Source: DRPG01 sp964655065 (lineage in GTDB: Bacteria; Myxococcota_A; UBA796; GCA-2862545). Taken from it: a stretch of DNA of 64,000 nt. The notes beneath the pieces are model-generated. The model searched no databases. It was given only the letters and a program-made list of their open reading frames with translations, and was not told the origin of the DNA. The DNA lies in assembly GCA_964655065.1 (NCBI GenBank), contig CAZZLC010000016.1, positions 62,001 through 126,000 on the forward strand. Reading direction: 5' to 3'. Of the stretch, positions 16,098 through 24,917 are shown one piece after another; the first letter of the stretch is position 1, and each line of letters starts with the position of its first letter. Both the position numbers and the translations under genes were made by a program.

Positions 16098-17137
16098 GAC
16101 GTCGCCAAGATGGCGTCGAGCGCACCGAGGAGACGTCTCTGGTCGGCCTCGGTCGCGGGCACCGTGATGCGAAGTGCGTCGGACAGGCGCGCGTGTCCAG
16201 GCCAGCCGCGGACGGCGATGCCGTGGGTGGCGAGTCCCTGCCTCACGCCCTCGGCATCGGGATGACGGAGGAACACGAAGTTGGCCTGGGAGGGCTCGGG
16301 TGCGAGACCCAGGGTGCGGAGGTGCGCCTCGAGCGCCGTGCGTCGGGCGCGCACCTTCGCGACGAAGTCCCGCACGTCGTCGCCCTGCCGCTCGAGCTGG
16401 TCCAGCGCCACCCGGATCGACAGCCCGCTCACGGGGTAGGGAAGCCCGACCCGTCGCATCCACTCGATGACGTCGGCCGGTCCCACCGCGTAGCCCACGC
16501 GCAGCCCGGCGAGGCCCCAGGCCTTGGAGAGGGTGCGGAACACGAGCACGTTCCCGAGCTCGAGCCCGCGCGCGGTCAGGTCGTCGTCGGCGAACTCCAC
16601 GTAGGCGTGGTCGAGGAGCACGAGCGGGGCACGCGCGGCGACGCGCTCGAGCGTGGCCCGGCTGGCCACGGCGCCGGTGGGGTTGTTCGGGCTCACGATG
16701 GCCACGGCGACGGTCGCGTCGTCCATGGCGTCGAGCACCGCCTCCTCCGGATAGGGCCCGCTCGCCCAGGGCACGGTGGCAATGCGGGCCTCGGCGAGCC
16801 GGGCGTAGGTGTGGAGCATCTCGAAGGTGGGAACGGGCAGCACGATGCCCCGGGATGCATCGAGCAGCACGCGGCATGCCCGGTCGAGCGCCTCGTCGGC
16901 CCCGGCACTCACCAGCACCTGGTCGGCTGCGACCCCGTGGCGGGCGGCCAGGCGGGCCTGAAGGTCGGCGACCTTCGGGTAGGATCGCGCCAAGGTCGGC
17001 TCGGTCAGTGTCGCTGCCCAGTCCGCGTCGGGCACGCGACCCTCGTTGCCGTCGAGGCGGAGGTCGCAGGGGGCGCCGGCGGGCGGGACCGCGTAGGGCG
17101 CGAGCTGCGCCACCCGGTCGACGCACGACAGCTTCAC
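16094..17137 (-). CDS. hisC: Histidinol-phosphate aminotransferase HisC
   Basis: A PLP aminotransferase that converts imidazole acetol phosphate to histidinol phosphate with glutamate. The 347-residue product has LDGNEGRVP near the N-terminus, SPNNPTGAV, DHAYVEFADD and the PLP lysine K205 in FRTLSKAWGLAGLRVG. The start GTG at 17135-17137 overlaps the hisG stop as GTGA. The longer open frame upstream is not coding. Confidence 0.96.
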   Translation of the reverse strand: MKLSCVDRVAQLAPYAVPPAGAPCDLRLDGNEGRVPDADWAATLTEPTLARSYPKVADLQARLAARHGVAADQVLVSAGADEALDRACRVLLDASRGIVLPVPTFEMLHTYARLAEARIATVPWASGPYPEEAVLDAMDDATVAVAIVSPNNPTGAVASRATLERVAARAPLVLLDHAYVEFADDDLTARGLELGNVLVFRTLSKAWGLAGLRVGYAVGPADVIEWMRRVGLPYPVSGLSIRVALDQLERQGDDVRDFVAKVRARRTALEAHLRTLGLAPEPSQANFVFLRHPDAEGVRQGLATHGIAVRGWPGHARLSDALRITVPATEADQRRLLGALDAILATS

Positions 17138-17982
17138 GGTACGATCCCGGCGATCTCGGTCCACACGATGTCGGTCCCCCCGACCGCCTTGAGGCGAGGC
17201 ACTACGGTGGCGAGCTCTCGGCGCGGGATCGCGGCTCGAACGGCAAAGCCAGAGTCGTGGGCGAGCTCGGCAACCGTGGGCTGTCGCATGCTCGGAAGGA
17301 CCTCGAGCAGCTGCTCGAGCTGGCCCGGGGCCACGTTGACCTCGACCATCACCCGGGCTCGAGCGTCGATCACCGCGGAGAGCATGAGCGCGATCTCCTC
17401 GATGCGCGCTCGCTTGTCCGCGTCCTCCATCGCGCGGGGATGGGCGATCAGTCGGGTCGACGAGCGCATGAGCTCGGCGACGATCTGCAGGTTGTTGGCC
17501 CGCAGCGTGCTGCCGGTCGCGGTGTTGTCGACGATGCAGTCTGCGTCCTCCGGGGGAAGCACCTCGGTGGCCCCGTAGGATCGCACGATGCGGTCCTGCG
17601 GCCTCGCCCACGCTCGGGTCAGGCGCACGTACTCGCTCGCGACGACCAGGGGGCGCTCGGGAAGCTGGCCGTCGACGAGCAGGTCCACGGGGGCTGCCGC
17701 GACGACGCGGACCGGGTCGAGGTGCGTGTCGAGAACCTCGACGACGTCGGCCTCGAGTTCGGCAATCCAGTCCGCTCCCGCGAATCCGAGGTCCCGGGTG
17801 CCGGAATGGACCATCTCGACGATGGACTGCGGCTTGAGGATCTTGGTCGCCACGTCGGGAAGCGAGACGGTCGGGCGATAGCCGCGCGGGCTCACCCGAA
17901 GCTCGACGCCAGCATCGTCGAGGAGCCGTACCACGTTGTCGTGCATGCGCCCTTTGGGCAGGGCGAGCTTCAGCTGGGCCAT
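17134..17982 (-). CDS. hisG: ATP phosphoribosyltransferase HisG, long form
   Basis: The first and committed step of histidine synthesis, joining ATP and PRPP. At 282 residues with a C-terminal regulatory domain (from about 205, with NVAPGQLEQLLEVLPSM), it is the long form, which does not need HisZ and is normally inhibited by histidine. N-terminal motifs ALPKGRM and the PRPP loop DNTATGSTLRANNL are intact. The ATG at 17980-17982 has a GGAGGG site. It is the first gene of the operon, 64 bases from the divergent polymerase-like gene. No attenuator leader peptide with His codons is visible in that short space. Confidence 0.96.
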   Translation of the reverse strand: MAQLKLALPKGRMHDNVVRLLDDAGVELRVSPRGYRPTVSLPDVATKILKPQSIVEMVHSGTRDLGFAGADWIAELEADVVEVLDTHLDPVRVVAAAPVDLLVDGQLPERPLVVASEYVRLTRAWARPQDRIVRSYGATEVLPPEDADCIVDNTATGSTLRANNLQIVAELMRSSTRLIAHPRAMEDADKRARIEEIALMLSAVIDARARVMVEVNVAPGQLEQLLEVLPSMRQPTVAELAHDSGFAVRAAIPRRELATVVPRLKAVGGTDIVWTEIAGIVP

Positions 17983-18034
17983 CCTGCCCTCCGCTCGGCG
18001 AGGGGTACTGTCGGTGGTCGGTTCGCGCAAGCGG

Positions 18035-18040
18035 TATGGT
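18035..18040 (+). promoter_or_regulatory. Putative -10 box of a leaderless promoter
   Basis: TATGGT lies exactly six bases before the ATG at 18047, with no ribosome binding site. The geometry is the same as at 8209-8214. No good -35 box was found. Confidence 0.3.
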
Positions 18041-18046
18041 CTCGGC

Positions 18047-20596
18047 ATGGCCGGTCGCACCATCGTGGTCCACACCACCGACCTGTTCCTGCGCAGCTTC
18101 CTGGCGGTGCCCCCGGACCGCCGGGACCCCGCGGGTCGCCCGGTGAATGCGCTGTACGGGGTGGCTCGGGCCCTGGCGCGGGTGGTCTCGCGGAAGCAGC
18201 CCGACCGCGCGGTTGCCATCGTGGACGCGGGAACAGACCCGGACCACTGGCCGCCACCGTTGCGGGCTCAGCTCCCGGATCTTGCCGGGCTGTTGCGTGT
18301 CCACGGGTTCGTGGTCGTGGAGGCCGACGACGCCCTCCGTGCGGTCGCGGCGACGACAGAGCAGGCCGTGGCCGCGGGTCACGAGGTGATCGTCGTGGGG
18401 GCCGACAAGCGGCTCGCCCAGCTCGTGCGCCCCGGGGTCTGGTGGTACGAGCAGCACAAGGACCTGTTCAGCACCGAGGAGATCGTGAGGAAGCGCTTCG
18501 GCGTTCCCCCTGCGTCGATCCCGGACTTCCTCGGGCTGGTCGGAGAGCGGGATCACCTGCCCGGGGTACCCGGCATCGGCAAGAAGTCAGCCGTCGAGCT
18601 CATCGCGGAACACGGGTCGCTGGCGGGGGCGCTCGAGGCGCTGGATGCCCTGCCCACCCGGCTCCACAAGGCGCTCGAGAAGGCGGGGTCGCGCGCGCAG
18701 GAGGAGGTCGCCCGGGCGACGCTCGCCGGGGGCACTCCGCCGGTATCGCCCGAGGAGGGCGCCTACGCCGTGCCTGATCCGGAAGCGCTGAACGCCCGGT
18801 ATCGGGCGCTCGGGTTCGTCGCGCTCCTGCACGAGGCGGGGCACGACGAGGTCGAGTTCGAGCTCGCCGACCCGGCGAAGCTGGCCTCGGCGCTCGAGGG
18901 GTGGGCGGGCCAGCCCGTGGCGATCGCGATGGTGACGGACGATCCCAGTCCGGCCCGGGGGGCGCTCGTCGGGGTTTCCCTCGCCGGACCAGACGGGCCC
19001 GTGCGCCACGTCGACCTCCGAGCCGAGGTTCCCCAGTCGCTCCGGGCGTTCTCGAGTGACGCCGCTTGGCCAAAGGTGGTCCACGGAGCGAGCGACCTGC
19101 TGGTGGCCGCCGCGCGTCGAGGGATCGAGGTGCAGGGGATTCACGTCGACACCGCCGTGGCGAGCCACCTCGACGATCCGATCGGGCGTGCCCCCCACGA
19201 TCTCGAGGTGGTGGTCCGCGCGGTGCTCGGGCAGGCGTTGCCCCCGGTGGAAGCGGTTCGGGGCAAGGGCAAGTCGCAGCGGCCGTTCGCCGCTCTCGAG
19301 GCCGAGCGCGTCGCCGAGTTCGCGGCCCCACGTGCCCGGGCCGTGGCCGATCTCGCGAGGAGGTTCGGCCGTCCCGACGACCACCACGATCTCGCCATGC
19401 GACTCGCGCAGACGCTGGCCCGAATGCAGCAACGCGGCATCGCGTGCCGCGCCGAGCGGCTCGACGAGGCCGAGGTCTGGCTCCTGGACCGCGTTCGTCG
19501 GTTGGAGTCCGAGGTCCACGAGCTGGTGGGGCGGTCGTTCAACCTCGGCTCGGCCAAGCAGCTCTCGGCCGTGTTGTTCGACGAGCTCGGGCTCGAGCCA
19601 CCCGTGCGGACCCGAACCGGCTTCAGCACCGCCACCGAGGTGCTCGCGCGCATCGAGCACGCCCACCCGGTCGTTCGGCTCGTGATGGACTGGCGCCAGC
19701 ATCGTCGGCTCGTGGACGCGTGGGTCACCGCCCTGCGGCCCGCGATCGACCCGGACGGCCGGGTTCGAGCCCGACAGCACCTGGCCCGATCGTTTTCGGG
19801 CCGCGTGCTATGCAGCGACCCCGACCTGTCGCGGGTGCCGGGACGCACCGAGGCAATGCGGTGGATCCGCCGCGCGTTCGCGGCCCCCGAGGGCTCGGTC
19901 CTGCTCTCGATCGACTACGCCCAGCTCGGGCTCGTCGTCCTCGCACACCTGTCGGGCGATCCGCGGCTCGTGGAGCCGATCGAGTCGGGGGCCGACCTGC
20001 ACCGGGTCACCGCCGCCGCGATCTTCGACGTCGCGGCCGACGCGGTCACGCCGGAGCAACGACAGACGGCGAAGGCGGTCAACTTTGCCACGTTCAACGG
20101 CCAGGGGCCGAGTGCGCTCGCGGCCCAGCTCGGGGTCGGGGTCGACGAGGCCAAGGCGTTCGTCCAGCGCTTCGACGACTACTACGCGGTGGCTCGGGCG
20201 TATCAGGACGACCAGCTCGAGCGAGCGCGGACGACGGGCGAGGTCAGATCGTGGTCCGGCCGACGGTGGCGGATCCGGGGCCTGTCGAGCCTCGAGGTGC
20301 GGGACCGTGCCTACGCCGAGCGGCTGGCGCGGCGGGCGGCGATCGAGGGCACGGTGGCCGACATCACGCGCCTTGGGCTCGTCGAGGTGGACGAGGCCCT
20401 CCGGGCTGCGGGACTCCGGGGGTATCCGCTCGTCCAGATCCACGACGAAGTCCTGTTCGAGGTCCCCGAAGGAGAGCTGGATGCGACGGTGAAAGTCGGC
20501 TGTCGCACGCTCGAGGGGGTTGCCGATCTCGCGGTTCCGCTGCGCGTGGGGGCCAAGTCGGGGCCGGACTGGGCATCGCTGTCCCCCATCGAGTAG
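18047..20596 (+). CDS. Divergent DNA polymerase I-like protein with altered active sites
   Basis: An 849-residue family A polymerase homologue with the whole Pol I layout: a 5'-nuclease-like part (1 to about 270), a 3'-5' exonuclease-like part (about 290-430) and a polymerase domain (about 450-849). The polymerase metal ligands are kept (D623; H799-D800-E801), as are K676 and F680. The residue equivalent to E. coli steric-gate E710 is G628 and that equivalent to Y766 is N684. In the nuclease part the acidic site is degraded (HTTDLF at the first Asp site, GADKRLAQL, VGERDHLPG), and the exonuclease DxE motif is absent. It is probably a specialised paralogue rather than the housekeeping Pol I, possibly polymerase-only and tolerant of ribonucleotides. 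No ribosome binding site is seen before the ATG. Confidence 0.88.
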   Translation: MAGRTIVVHTTDLFLRSFLAVPPDRRDPAGRPVNALYGVARALARVVSRKQPDRAVAIVDAGTDPDHWPPPLRAQLPDLAGLLRVHGFVVVEADDALRAVAATTEQAVAAGHEVIVVGADKRLAQLVRPGVWWYEQHKDLFSTEEIVRKRFGVPPASIPDFLGLVGERDHLPGVPGIGKKSAVELIAEHGSLAGALEALDALPTRLHKALEKAGSRAQEEVARATLAGGTPPVSPEEGAYAVPDPEALNARYRALGFVALLHEAGHDEVEFELADPAKLASALEGWAGQPVAIAMVTDDPSPARGALVGVSLAGPDGPVRHVDLRAEVPQSLRAFSSDAAWPKVVHGASDLLVAAARRGIEVQGIHVDTAVASHLDDPIGRAPHDLEVVVRAVLGQALPPVEAVRGKGKSQRPFAALEAERVAEFAAPRARAVADLARRFGRPDDHHDLAMRLAQTLARMQQRGIACRAERLDEAEVWLLDRVRRLESEVHELVGRSFNLGSAKQLSAVLFDELGLEPPVRTRTGFSTATEVLARIEHAHPVVRLVMDWRQHRRLVDAWVTALRPAIDPDGRVRARQHLARSFSGRVLCSDPDLSRVPGRTEAMRWIRRAFAAPEGSVLLSIDYAQLGLVVLAHLSGDPRLVEPIESGADLHRVTAAAIFDVAADAVTPEQRQTAKAVNFATFNGQGPSALAAQLGVGVDEAKAFVQRFDDYYAVARAYQDDQLERARTTGEVRSWSGRRWRIRGLSSLEVRDRAYAERLARRAAIEGTVADITRLGLVEVDEALRAAGLRGYPLVQIHDEVLFEVPEGELDATVKVGCRTLEGVADLAVPLRVGAKSGPDWASLSPIE

Positions 20597-20705
20597 GGCA
20601 TCGCCCGGATGTTGGTGGCAGGCCGGTTCTCGCGAGCCGTCTCTTGGCGGCAACACCCCACGTTCCGGTACGGCCAAGCGTGTTACGCGGCCCGCCGGAG
20701 GGCGC

Positions 20706-21890
20706 TTGAGCCGTGACCGCGACAAACAAGGTCCCTCGCGCCCTGTCGATGACGGGCGTGGCCGTCCGCGTCCACGCGTGATCGACGTGGATGGTGCGTC
20801 GCCGGACGATCCGACCGCGCCAGCGGGGACGCCGCGGTTCAGGGACCTCGAGGACGTCTCGGACGTCAACACCGCGCCCACTGCGCCGACGGAGCGTGTC
20901 GCGCCGACGAGGCCTGGCCGGCCGTCGCGGGAGCCGGCGCCGCCGCGGAACGTGGCGCCGCGTGCGTCGCGGGAGCCGGCGCCGCCTCGGAACGTGGCGC
21001 CGCGAGCATCGCGGGAGCCGGCGCCGCCTCGGAACGTGGCACCGCGCGCGTCGCGGGAGCTGGCGCCGCCTCGGAACGTGGCGCCGCGAGCATCGCGGGA
21101 GCCGGCGCCGCCTCGGAACGTGGCACCGCGCGCGTCGCGGGAGCCGGCGCCGCCTCGGAACGTGGCGCCGCGTGCGTCGCGGGAGCCGGCGCCGCCTCGG
21201 AACGTGGCACCTCGAGCGTCGCGGGAGCCGGCGCCGCCGCGGAACGTGGCGCCGCGCGCGTCGCGGGAGCCGGCGCCGCCTCGGAACGTGGCGCCGCGCG
21301 CGTCACGAGAGCCGGCCCCTCCTCGGAACGTGGCGCCGCGTGCATCGCGGGAGCCGGCGCCGCCTCGGAACGTGGCGCCGCGCGCATCGCGGGAGCCGGC
21401 CCCTCCTCGGAACGTGGCGCCGCGGCCGTCACGAGAGCCGGCGCCGCCGCGCAACCTGGCGCCCCGTGCGTCGCGAGAGCCTGCGCCGCTGCGACACGTA
21501 GCGCCGATCGCGTCGCGGGAGGTGGGGGTCGACGGTGCCCAGGTGGCCGCCGCGCCCCCAGCCGGCACCTCGCCGCCTGCCCCTCCTCGCTGGGAGGGCG
21601 GAGAGACCGTCGCGGGCCGTCGGCCAGCCCGCAGCACCTCCGGCAGCCTCAAGGTCCGGACCATCAAGCCGGAAGGTCCTACCCGCACGCCGGCGGCGGC
21701 CAGTGATCCTTTCGGCTCCCTCGACCGCCGGCTTCCCGGTCGACCCGGGGGAGGGCGGGGTGCGGCTCCCGTCCCCACGCCCTCCGAAGACCCCGAGACC
21801 GTCTACGCCTGGATGATGGGCCTCGCCATCTCGGTGGGCATCCTGATCGGCGTGATCTTCGCCCTCGTCGCGCTGACCTACCTCGCCTGA
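20706..21890 (+). CDS. Membrane-anchored protein with fourteen 14-residue repeats
   Basis: A 394-residue protein of unknown function. A charged N-terminus is followed by fourteen units of SREPAPPRNVAPRA, a Pro/Ala-rich linker and one C-terminal membrane segment (about 362-390, MGLAISVGILIGVIFALVAL). No signal peptide is seen, so the repeat region should be cytoplasmic with a tail anchor. I chose the TTG at 20706 because GGAGGG stands just before it; a GTG at 20778 is possible. The opposite strand is also open through the repeats, but only this frame gives a coherent end with an anchor. The basic, proline-rich repeat could space the membrane from a partner or bind acidic surfaces (inference). 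Confidence 0.72.
   Translation: MSRDRDKQGPSRPVDDGRGRPRPRVIDVDGASPDDPTAPAGTPRFRDLEDVSDVNTAPTAPTERVAPTRPGRPSREPAPPRNVAPRASREPAPPRNVAPRASREPAPPRNVAPRASRELAPPRNVAPRASREPAPPRNVAPRASREPAPPRNVAPRASREPAPPRNVAPRASREPAPPRNVAPRASREPAPPRNVAPRASREPAPPRNVAPRASREPAPPRNVAPRASREPAPPRNVAPRPSREPAPPRNLAPRASREPAPLRHVAPIASREVGVDGAQVAAAPPAGTSPPAPPRWEGGETVAGRRPARSTSGSLKVRTIKPEGPTRTPAAASDPFGSLDRRLPGRPGGGRGAAPVPTPSEDPETVYAWMMGLAISVGILIGVIFALVALTYLA
20925..21512 (+). repeat. 42-bp tandem coding repeat, 14 copies
   Basis: Fourteen in-frame 42-base units encode SREPAPPRNVAPRA with few substitutions. The codons vary in a limited, block-wise way (ccgcgg against cctcgg, gcgtgcg against gcgcgcg), which points to recent duplication and gene conversion. 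The last three copies (NLAPRA, PLRHVAPIA) diverge most. Confidence 0.95.
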
Positions 21891-23564
21891 TCAGCGCGGG
21901 ACCACGGAGCCTCGGCCGGCGCGACCCGCCCAGTAGTCCACGCGTAGCGCGCCGAGGTCGGTGCTCCGGACCACCCAGCGGGCGGCGGCTCGTGGGGTGT
22001 CGCCGAGGCCCGGATAGACAGGGGACCGATCGAATCCGGCGCGGAACCACCCGGCGAGGTGGGGCAGCGACTGTCGAGCCTCCCCGGAGAGCGCGGTGGC
22101 CCCGACCAGCTCCGCCCGCACGGGCGGCACGGTCCCGATGTCCACGGCCCGCTGCAGCCCGTGGGTGGGCAGCGCGCCTCGGTTCTCGAGCTCCAGCGTG
22201 AGCTCGACGAGGTCGCCGTCGAGTGGCCTGGGGCGCAGCGTGGCCAGCACCTGGGGCAGGGATCGTCGCAGCCGGTCCGCCACGGTGTGGCCGCGGGCGC
22301 ACTCCTCCGCGAGCCGGGCCTCGGGCGGATTGCGGATGGTGCGGGTGTAGTCGATGCCGCCCAGCTCGACCTCGCCGAGCTGCGGGTGGTCGAAGGGCCG
22401 CCAGGGGCGGGCGGCGCCCTCGGCGACGATCTTGTCGAGAACAGCGCGAATGCGCGTCTGGTCGGGATCGCGCCACATCGCGGTGGGGTCGGCGGGCTCG
22501 AGCCCCGCCCACGCGAAGGGATCCCAGAGCTCGAGGGTGAAGGCGACGATCCCGAAGACCGCCGACAGGGTGTCGTCCCAGGTCCCGATGATGGGCTTGT
22601 CGGGGTCGTAGGCGAACTCGGGGAACACTTTGTAGACCTGGTAGCCGGTACCTGCGACGAGGTCCTTGCCCAGACGGTGAACCCGCGCGATATCCCGGGC
22701 GGGCAGCGGCGAGTTCGCGCGGCCGGGCGGGCACAGCAGGCAGCCGGTGTAGGTGTGGTTGGTGATCGCGGCGGCGATGTGGGGCCGCGCCGCGATGGCC
22801 TCGAGCAGGGCCCGGCTCTCGGGCTCGCTCCCCGGATAGTCGCCCGCGTCCATCCCGAACATCGAGAACGGGGTCCAGTCGACGGGAAAGTTCCGGTTCA
22901 GGTCCAGTCCGAGCTCGAGCGGTGCGTCCACGTACCGCACGCCGTCCCAGTGGAGGAACCGACCTTCCGGAGCGAGGAACCAGGCGCCGGCCGGGTCGTC
23001 GTCGACGGTTCGGGGTCGAAGGAGGATGGGGTTGTCGGGTTCGGCGACCCACGGTCCGGCGGGGTGGCGCCACCGCATCCAGCCGACGAAGCCGTCATGG
23101 TCGATGTCGGCGCTCTCGAACCCCACGCGGACGGCGCCCGGGCGCGGAGGCCGGAGGGTGCTCCGGAAGGGGGGACGACCCTCCATCGTCGCCTGGAGCC
23201 CGTCTGGGCTCACGCACGGCATCACGTACGCGGTGTGCTGCCGAAAACCGTCGACCAGGGCCGGGTCTTCCTCGAGCAGACCCGCCACCCACGTGGACGC
23301 GGAGGCGAGCGCGCTCGTGACCCCGGTCCACTCCACGGCGTGGGTGCCCCCGTCGAGCCAGATGCCGGGTCGCGTCTCGGGATCGCCATGACGGCGGTCT
23401 CCGATGGTCAGCAGGTGCAGCGGACGACCCGCCCGCGAGCTGCCGAGGCGGGTGAGCGACACCCAGTCGGGTGCGACGGCCGCGAGCTCGGTCACGTAGC
23501 GATCCACAGCGTCGAAGTCGAGATAGCGCTCGCCGCGATAGGGTTGCCAGTCCGCTCGGTCCAC
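21891..23564 (-). CDS. M14-family zinc carboxypeptidase
   Basis: A 557-residue peptidase of the M14 (carboxypeptidase A) family. The zinc motif HxxE is in DGGTHAVEWTG, a further ligand is expected in NHTYTG, substrate-binding residues occur in LDLNRNFP, and the catalytic Glu lies in FTLELWD. A beta-sandwich domain of about 120 residues follows. There is no clear signal peptide, so a cytoplasmic location is possible. The start is a GTG with GGAGG seven bases upstream. Its stop codon abuts that of the repeat protein on the other strand (TGATCA). Confidence 0.88.
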   Translation of the reverse strand: MDRADWQPYRGERYLDFDAVDRYVTELAAVAPDWVSLTRLGSSRAGRPLHLLTIGDRRHGDPETRPGIWLDGGTHAVEWTGVTSALASASTWVAGLLEEDPALVDGFRQHTAYVMPCVSPDGLQATMEGRPPFRSTLRPPRPGAVRVGFESADIDHDGFVGWMRWRHPAGPWVAEPDNPILLRPRTVDDDPAGAWFLAPEGRFLHWDGVRYVDAPLELGLDLNRNFPVDWTPFSMFGMDAGDYPGSEPESRALLEAIAARPHIAAAITNHTYTGCLLCPPGRANSPLPARDIARVHRLGKDLVAGTGYQVYKVFPEFAYDPDKPIIGTWDDTLSAVFGIVAFTLELWDPFAWAGLEPADPTAMWRDPDQTRIRAVLDKIVAEGAARPWRPFDHPQLGEVELGGIDYTRTIRNPPEARLAEECARGHTVADRLRRSLPQVLATLRPRPLDGDLVELTLELENRGALPTHGLQRAVDIGTVPPVRAELVGATALSGEARQSLPHLAGWFRAGFDRSPVYPGLGDTPRAAARWVVRSTDLGALRVDYWAGRAGRGSVVPR

Positions 23565-23576
23565 GGGGTTCCTCCG

Positions 23577-24893
23577 TCAGGGCGGGGACGGCGCGGCCTC
23601 GAGAGAGTGGCCGAGCGCGGCCTCGAGGCGCTCGAGGTCGGCGGGCCGATGGCCGTCGGGGTCCCAGGCATATCGCAGGCGGTCGTCGTCGCCACGCCAC
23701 AGGAGGGGTCCCTCCGCCCCCGACGTGCGCAGCAGCCGCACCTGCGCGAATCGGGGGGACTGGTCGGCGTAGACGAGCCAACGGTGGGCCTGATCGGAGA
23801 ACTGGAGCTCCGGAAGGGCCGGCAGGCGCGTGAGCCAGTGGCGGGGAGCCTGTCGGTATCCGCCGTCCACCCGAAGCGGCGCGGCGGGAAGGCCTGCGGG
23901 AAGCACCATCTCGAGCTCCCCGATGGTCACGCGGTAGATCACGGCCGCCGTCGGTTGGGTGACGGGGAGGTTCGACAGGGCCTTCAGGAGCGCGACGGAG
24001 GTGAATCGTGGGTCGCCGGGCGCTCGCCAGGCGGGCACCAGAGCGTCGAGCTCGATCGCCCAGCCGTCCTCTCTTCGGATCACCGACAGTCCCTCTGAGT
24101 CGTCGGCGAGGACGACCCGCCGGACCCCTTCGGGCACCTCGGCGAGCAGGGAGGCGAGGCGGTCGGGCCAGGCGTCGCGTGGAATCGGCGTGGTGGGAAA
24201 GCCGGCGTCGCGCGCGAGCCACTCGTCGGCGCGCAGGCCGAGGGTCGGAACGTCCAGCGCCGCGAGGAGCCCGACCCGGCTCGCGTGCACCGCCAGGTCG
24301 AGACGCTCGAGCCTCCCGAGCTTCGCCGTGGCCTCGGCGAGGTCGTCGAGAGGACCTCCGGGGGCGAGGGTGATCCAGCGAGGGCATCCGGCTCCATTGA
24401 CGAGGGCAGGGAGGTCCTCGGGCCACAGGGTCCCCACCCGGTCGAGGTGCTGGAGGCCGTCGCAGGCCAGCAGATCGTGCAGCGCGCTCCGCACACGGAT
24501 GCGTCGCCGGACCAGCCCCAGGTGACGAACGGTCCGCAGGCCGGGGGCGTCGACGAGCCGACGAACCTGGCTCGCGTGGGAGGTCACCCGGATCTGGGCG
24601 AAGAAGCCCCGCTCGGGAGCGCCTGCGATCATCGCGGGGAACGGGGCGCCGAACCACTGGGCCTCGTGGTCGAACAGCAGGGTCCGCTCGCGGGGGGGAA
24701 GGTGGTGACGGTCGTGCAGTGTCGGGCCGCCGCGCGCCGCGCGCTCGAGCTGTAGCCGCACGAACGCTCCGCGGGGATGACTCTGAGCGAGCAGGAGGTC
24801 CGCGAACACCGCACGCGGCTCGTCCGCCGCCGGATCGGCGGCGATCTCGTCGAGCAGCTCCTGCTCGGTCAGATCCAGTTGGTGCTGTCCCAC
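23577..24893 (-). CDS. TIGR02996-domain protein of unknown function
   Basis: A 438-residue protein. Residues 10-50 (ELLDEIAADPAADEPRAVFADLLL, then SHPRGAFVRLQLERA) match what I know as the TIGR02996 repeat-companion domain, a small domain common in myxobacteria and some planctomycetes, usually followed by leucine-rich-repeat-like segments. The following part here is repetitive and LRR-like but degraded (LRTVRHLGL, LQHLDRV, LERLDLAVHAS). The function is unknown. It starts at GTG and ends 12 bases before the carboxypeptidase on the same strand, so the two may be co-transcribed. Confidence 0.75.
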   Translation of the reverse strand: MGQHQLDLTEQELLDEIAADPAADEPRAVFADLLLAQSHPRGAFVRLQLERAARGGPTLHDRHHLPPRERTLLFDHEAQWFGAPFPAMIAGAPERGFFAQIRVTSHASQVRRLVDAPGLRTVRHLGLVRRRIRVRSALHDLLACDGLQHLDRVGTLWPEDLPALVNGAGCPRWITLAPGGPLDDLAEATAKLGRLERLDLAVHASRVGLLAALDVPTLGLRADEWLARDAGFPTTPIPRDAWPDRLASLLAEVPEGVRRVVLADDSEGLSVIRREDGWAIELDALVPAWRAPGDPRFTSVALLKALSNLPVTQPTAAVIYRVTIGELEMVLPAGLPAAPLRVDGGYRQAPRHWLTRLPALPELQFSDQAHRWLVYADQSPRFAQVRLLRTSGAEGPLLWRGDDDRLRYAWDPDGHRPADLERLEAALGHSLEAAPSPP

Positions 24894-24917
24894 GAGGTCG
24901 CCTTGTTATGCGCCGTC

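Noticed and set aside
19808..21778. A 656-residue open frame on the minus strand with GGAGSRDARGATFR repeats
   Set aside because: It is the reverse reading of the plus-strand repeat gene and part of the polymerase gene; the plus strand has a ribosome binding site and a coherent tail anchor.
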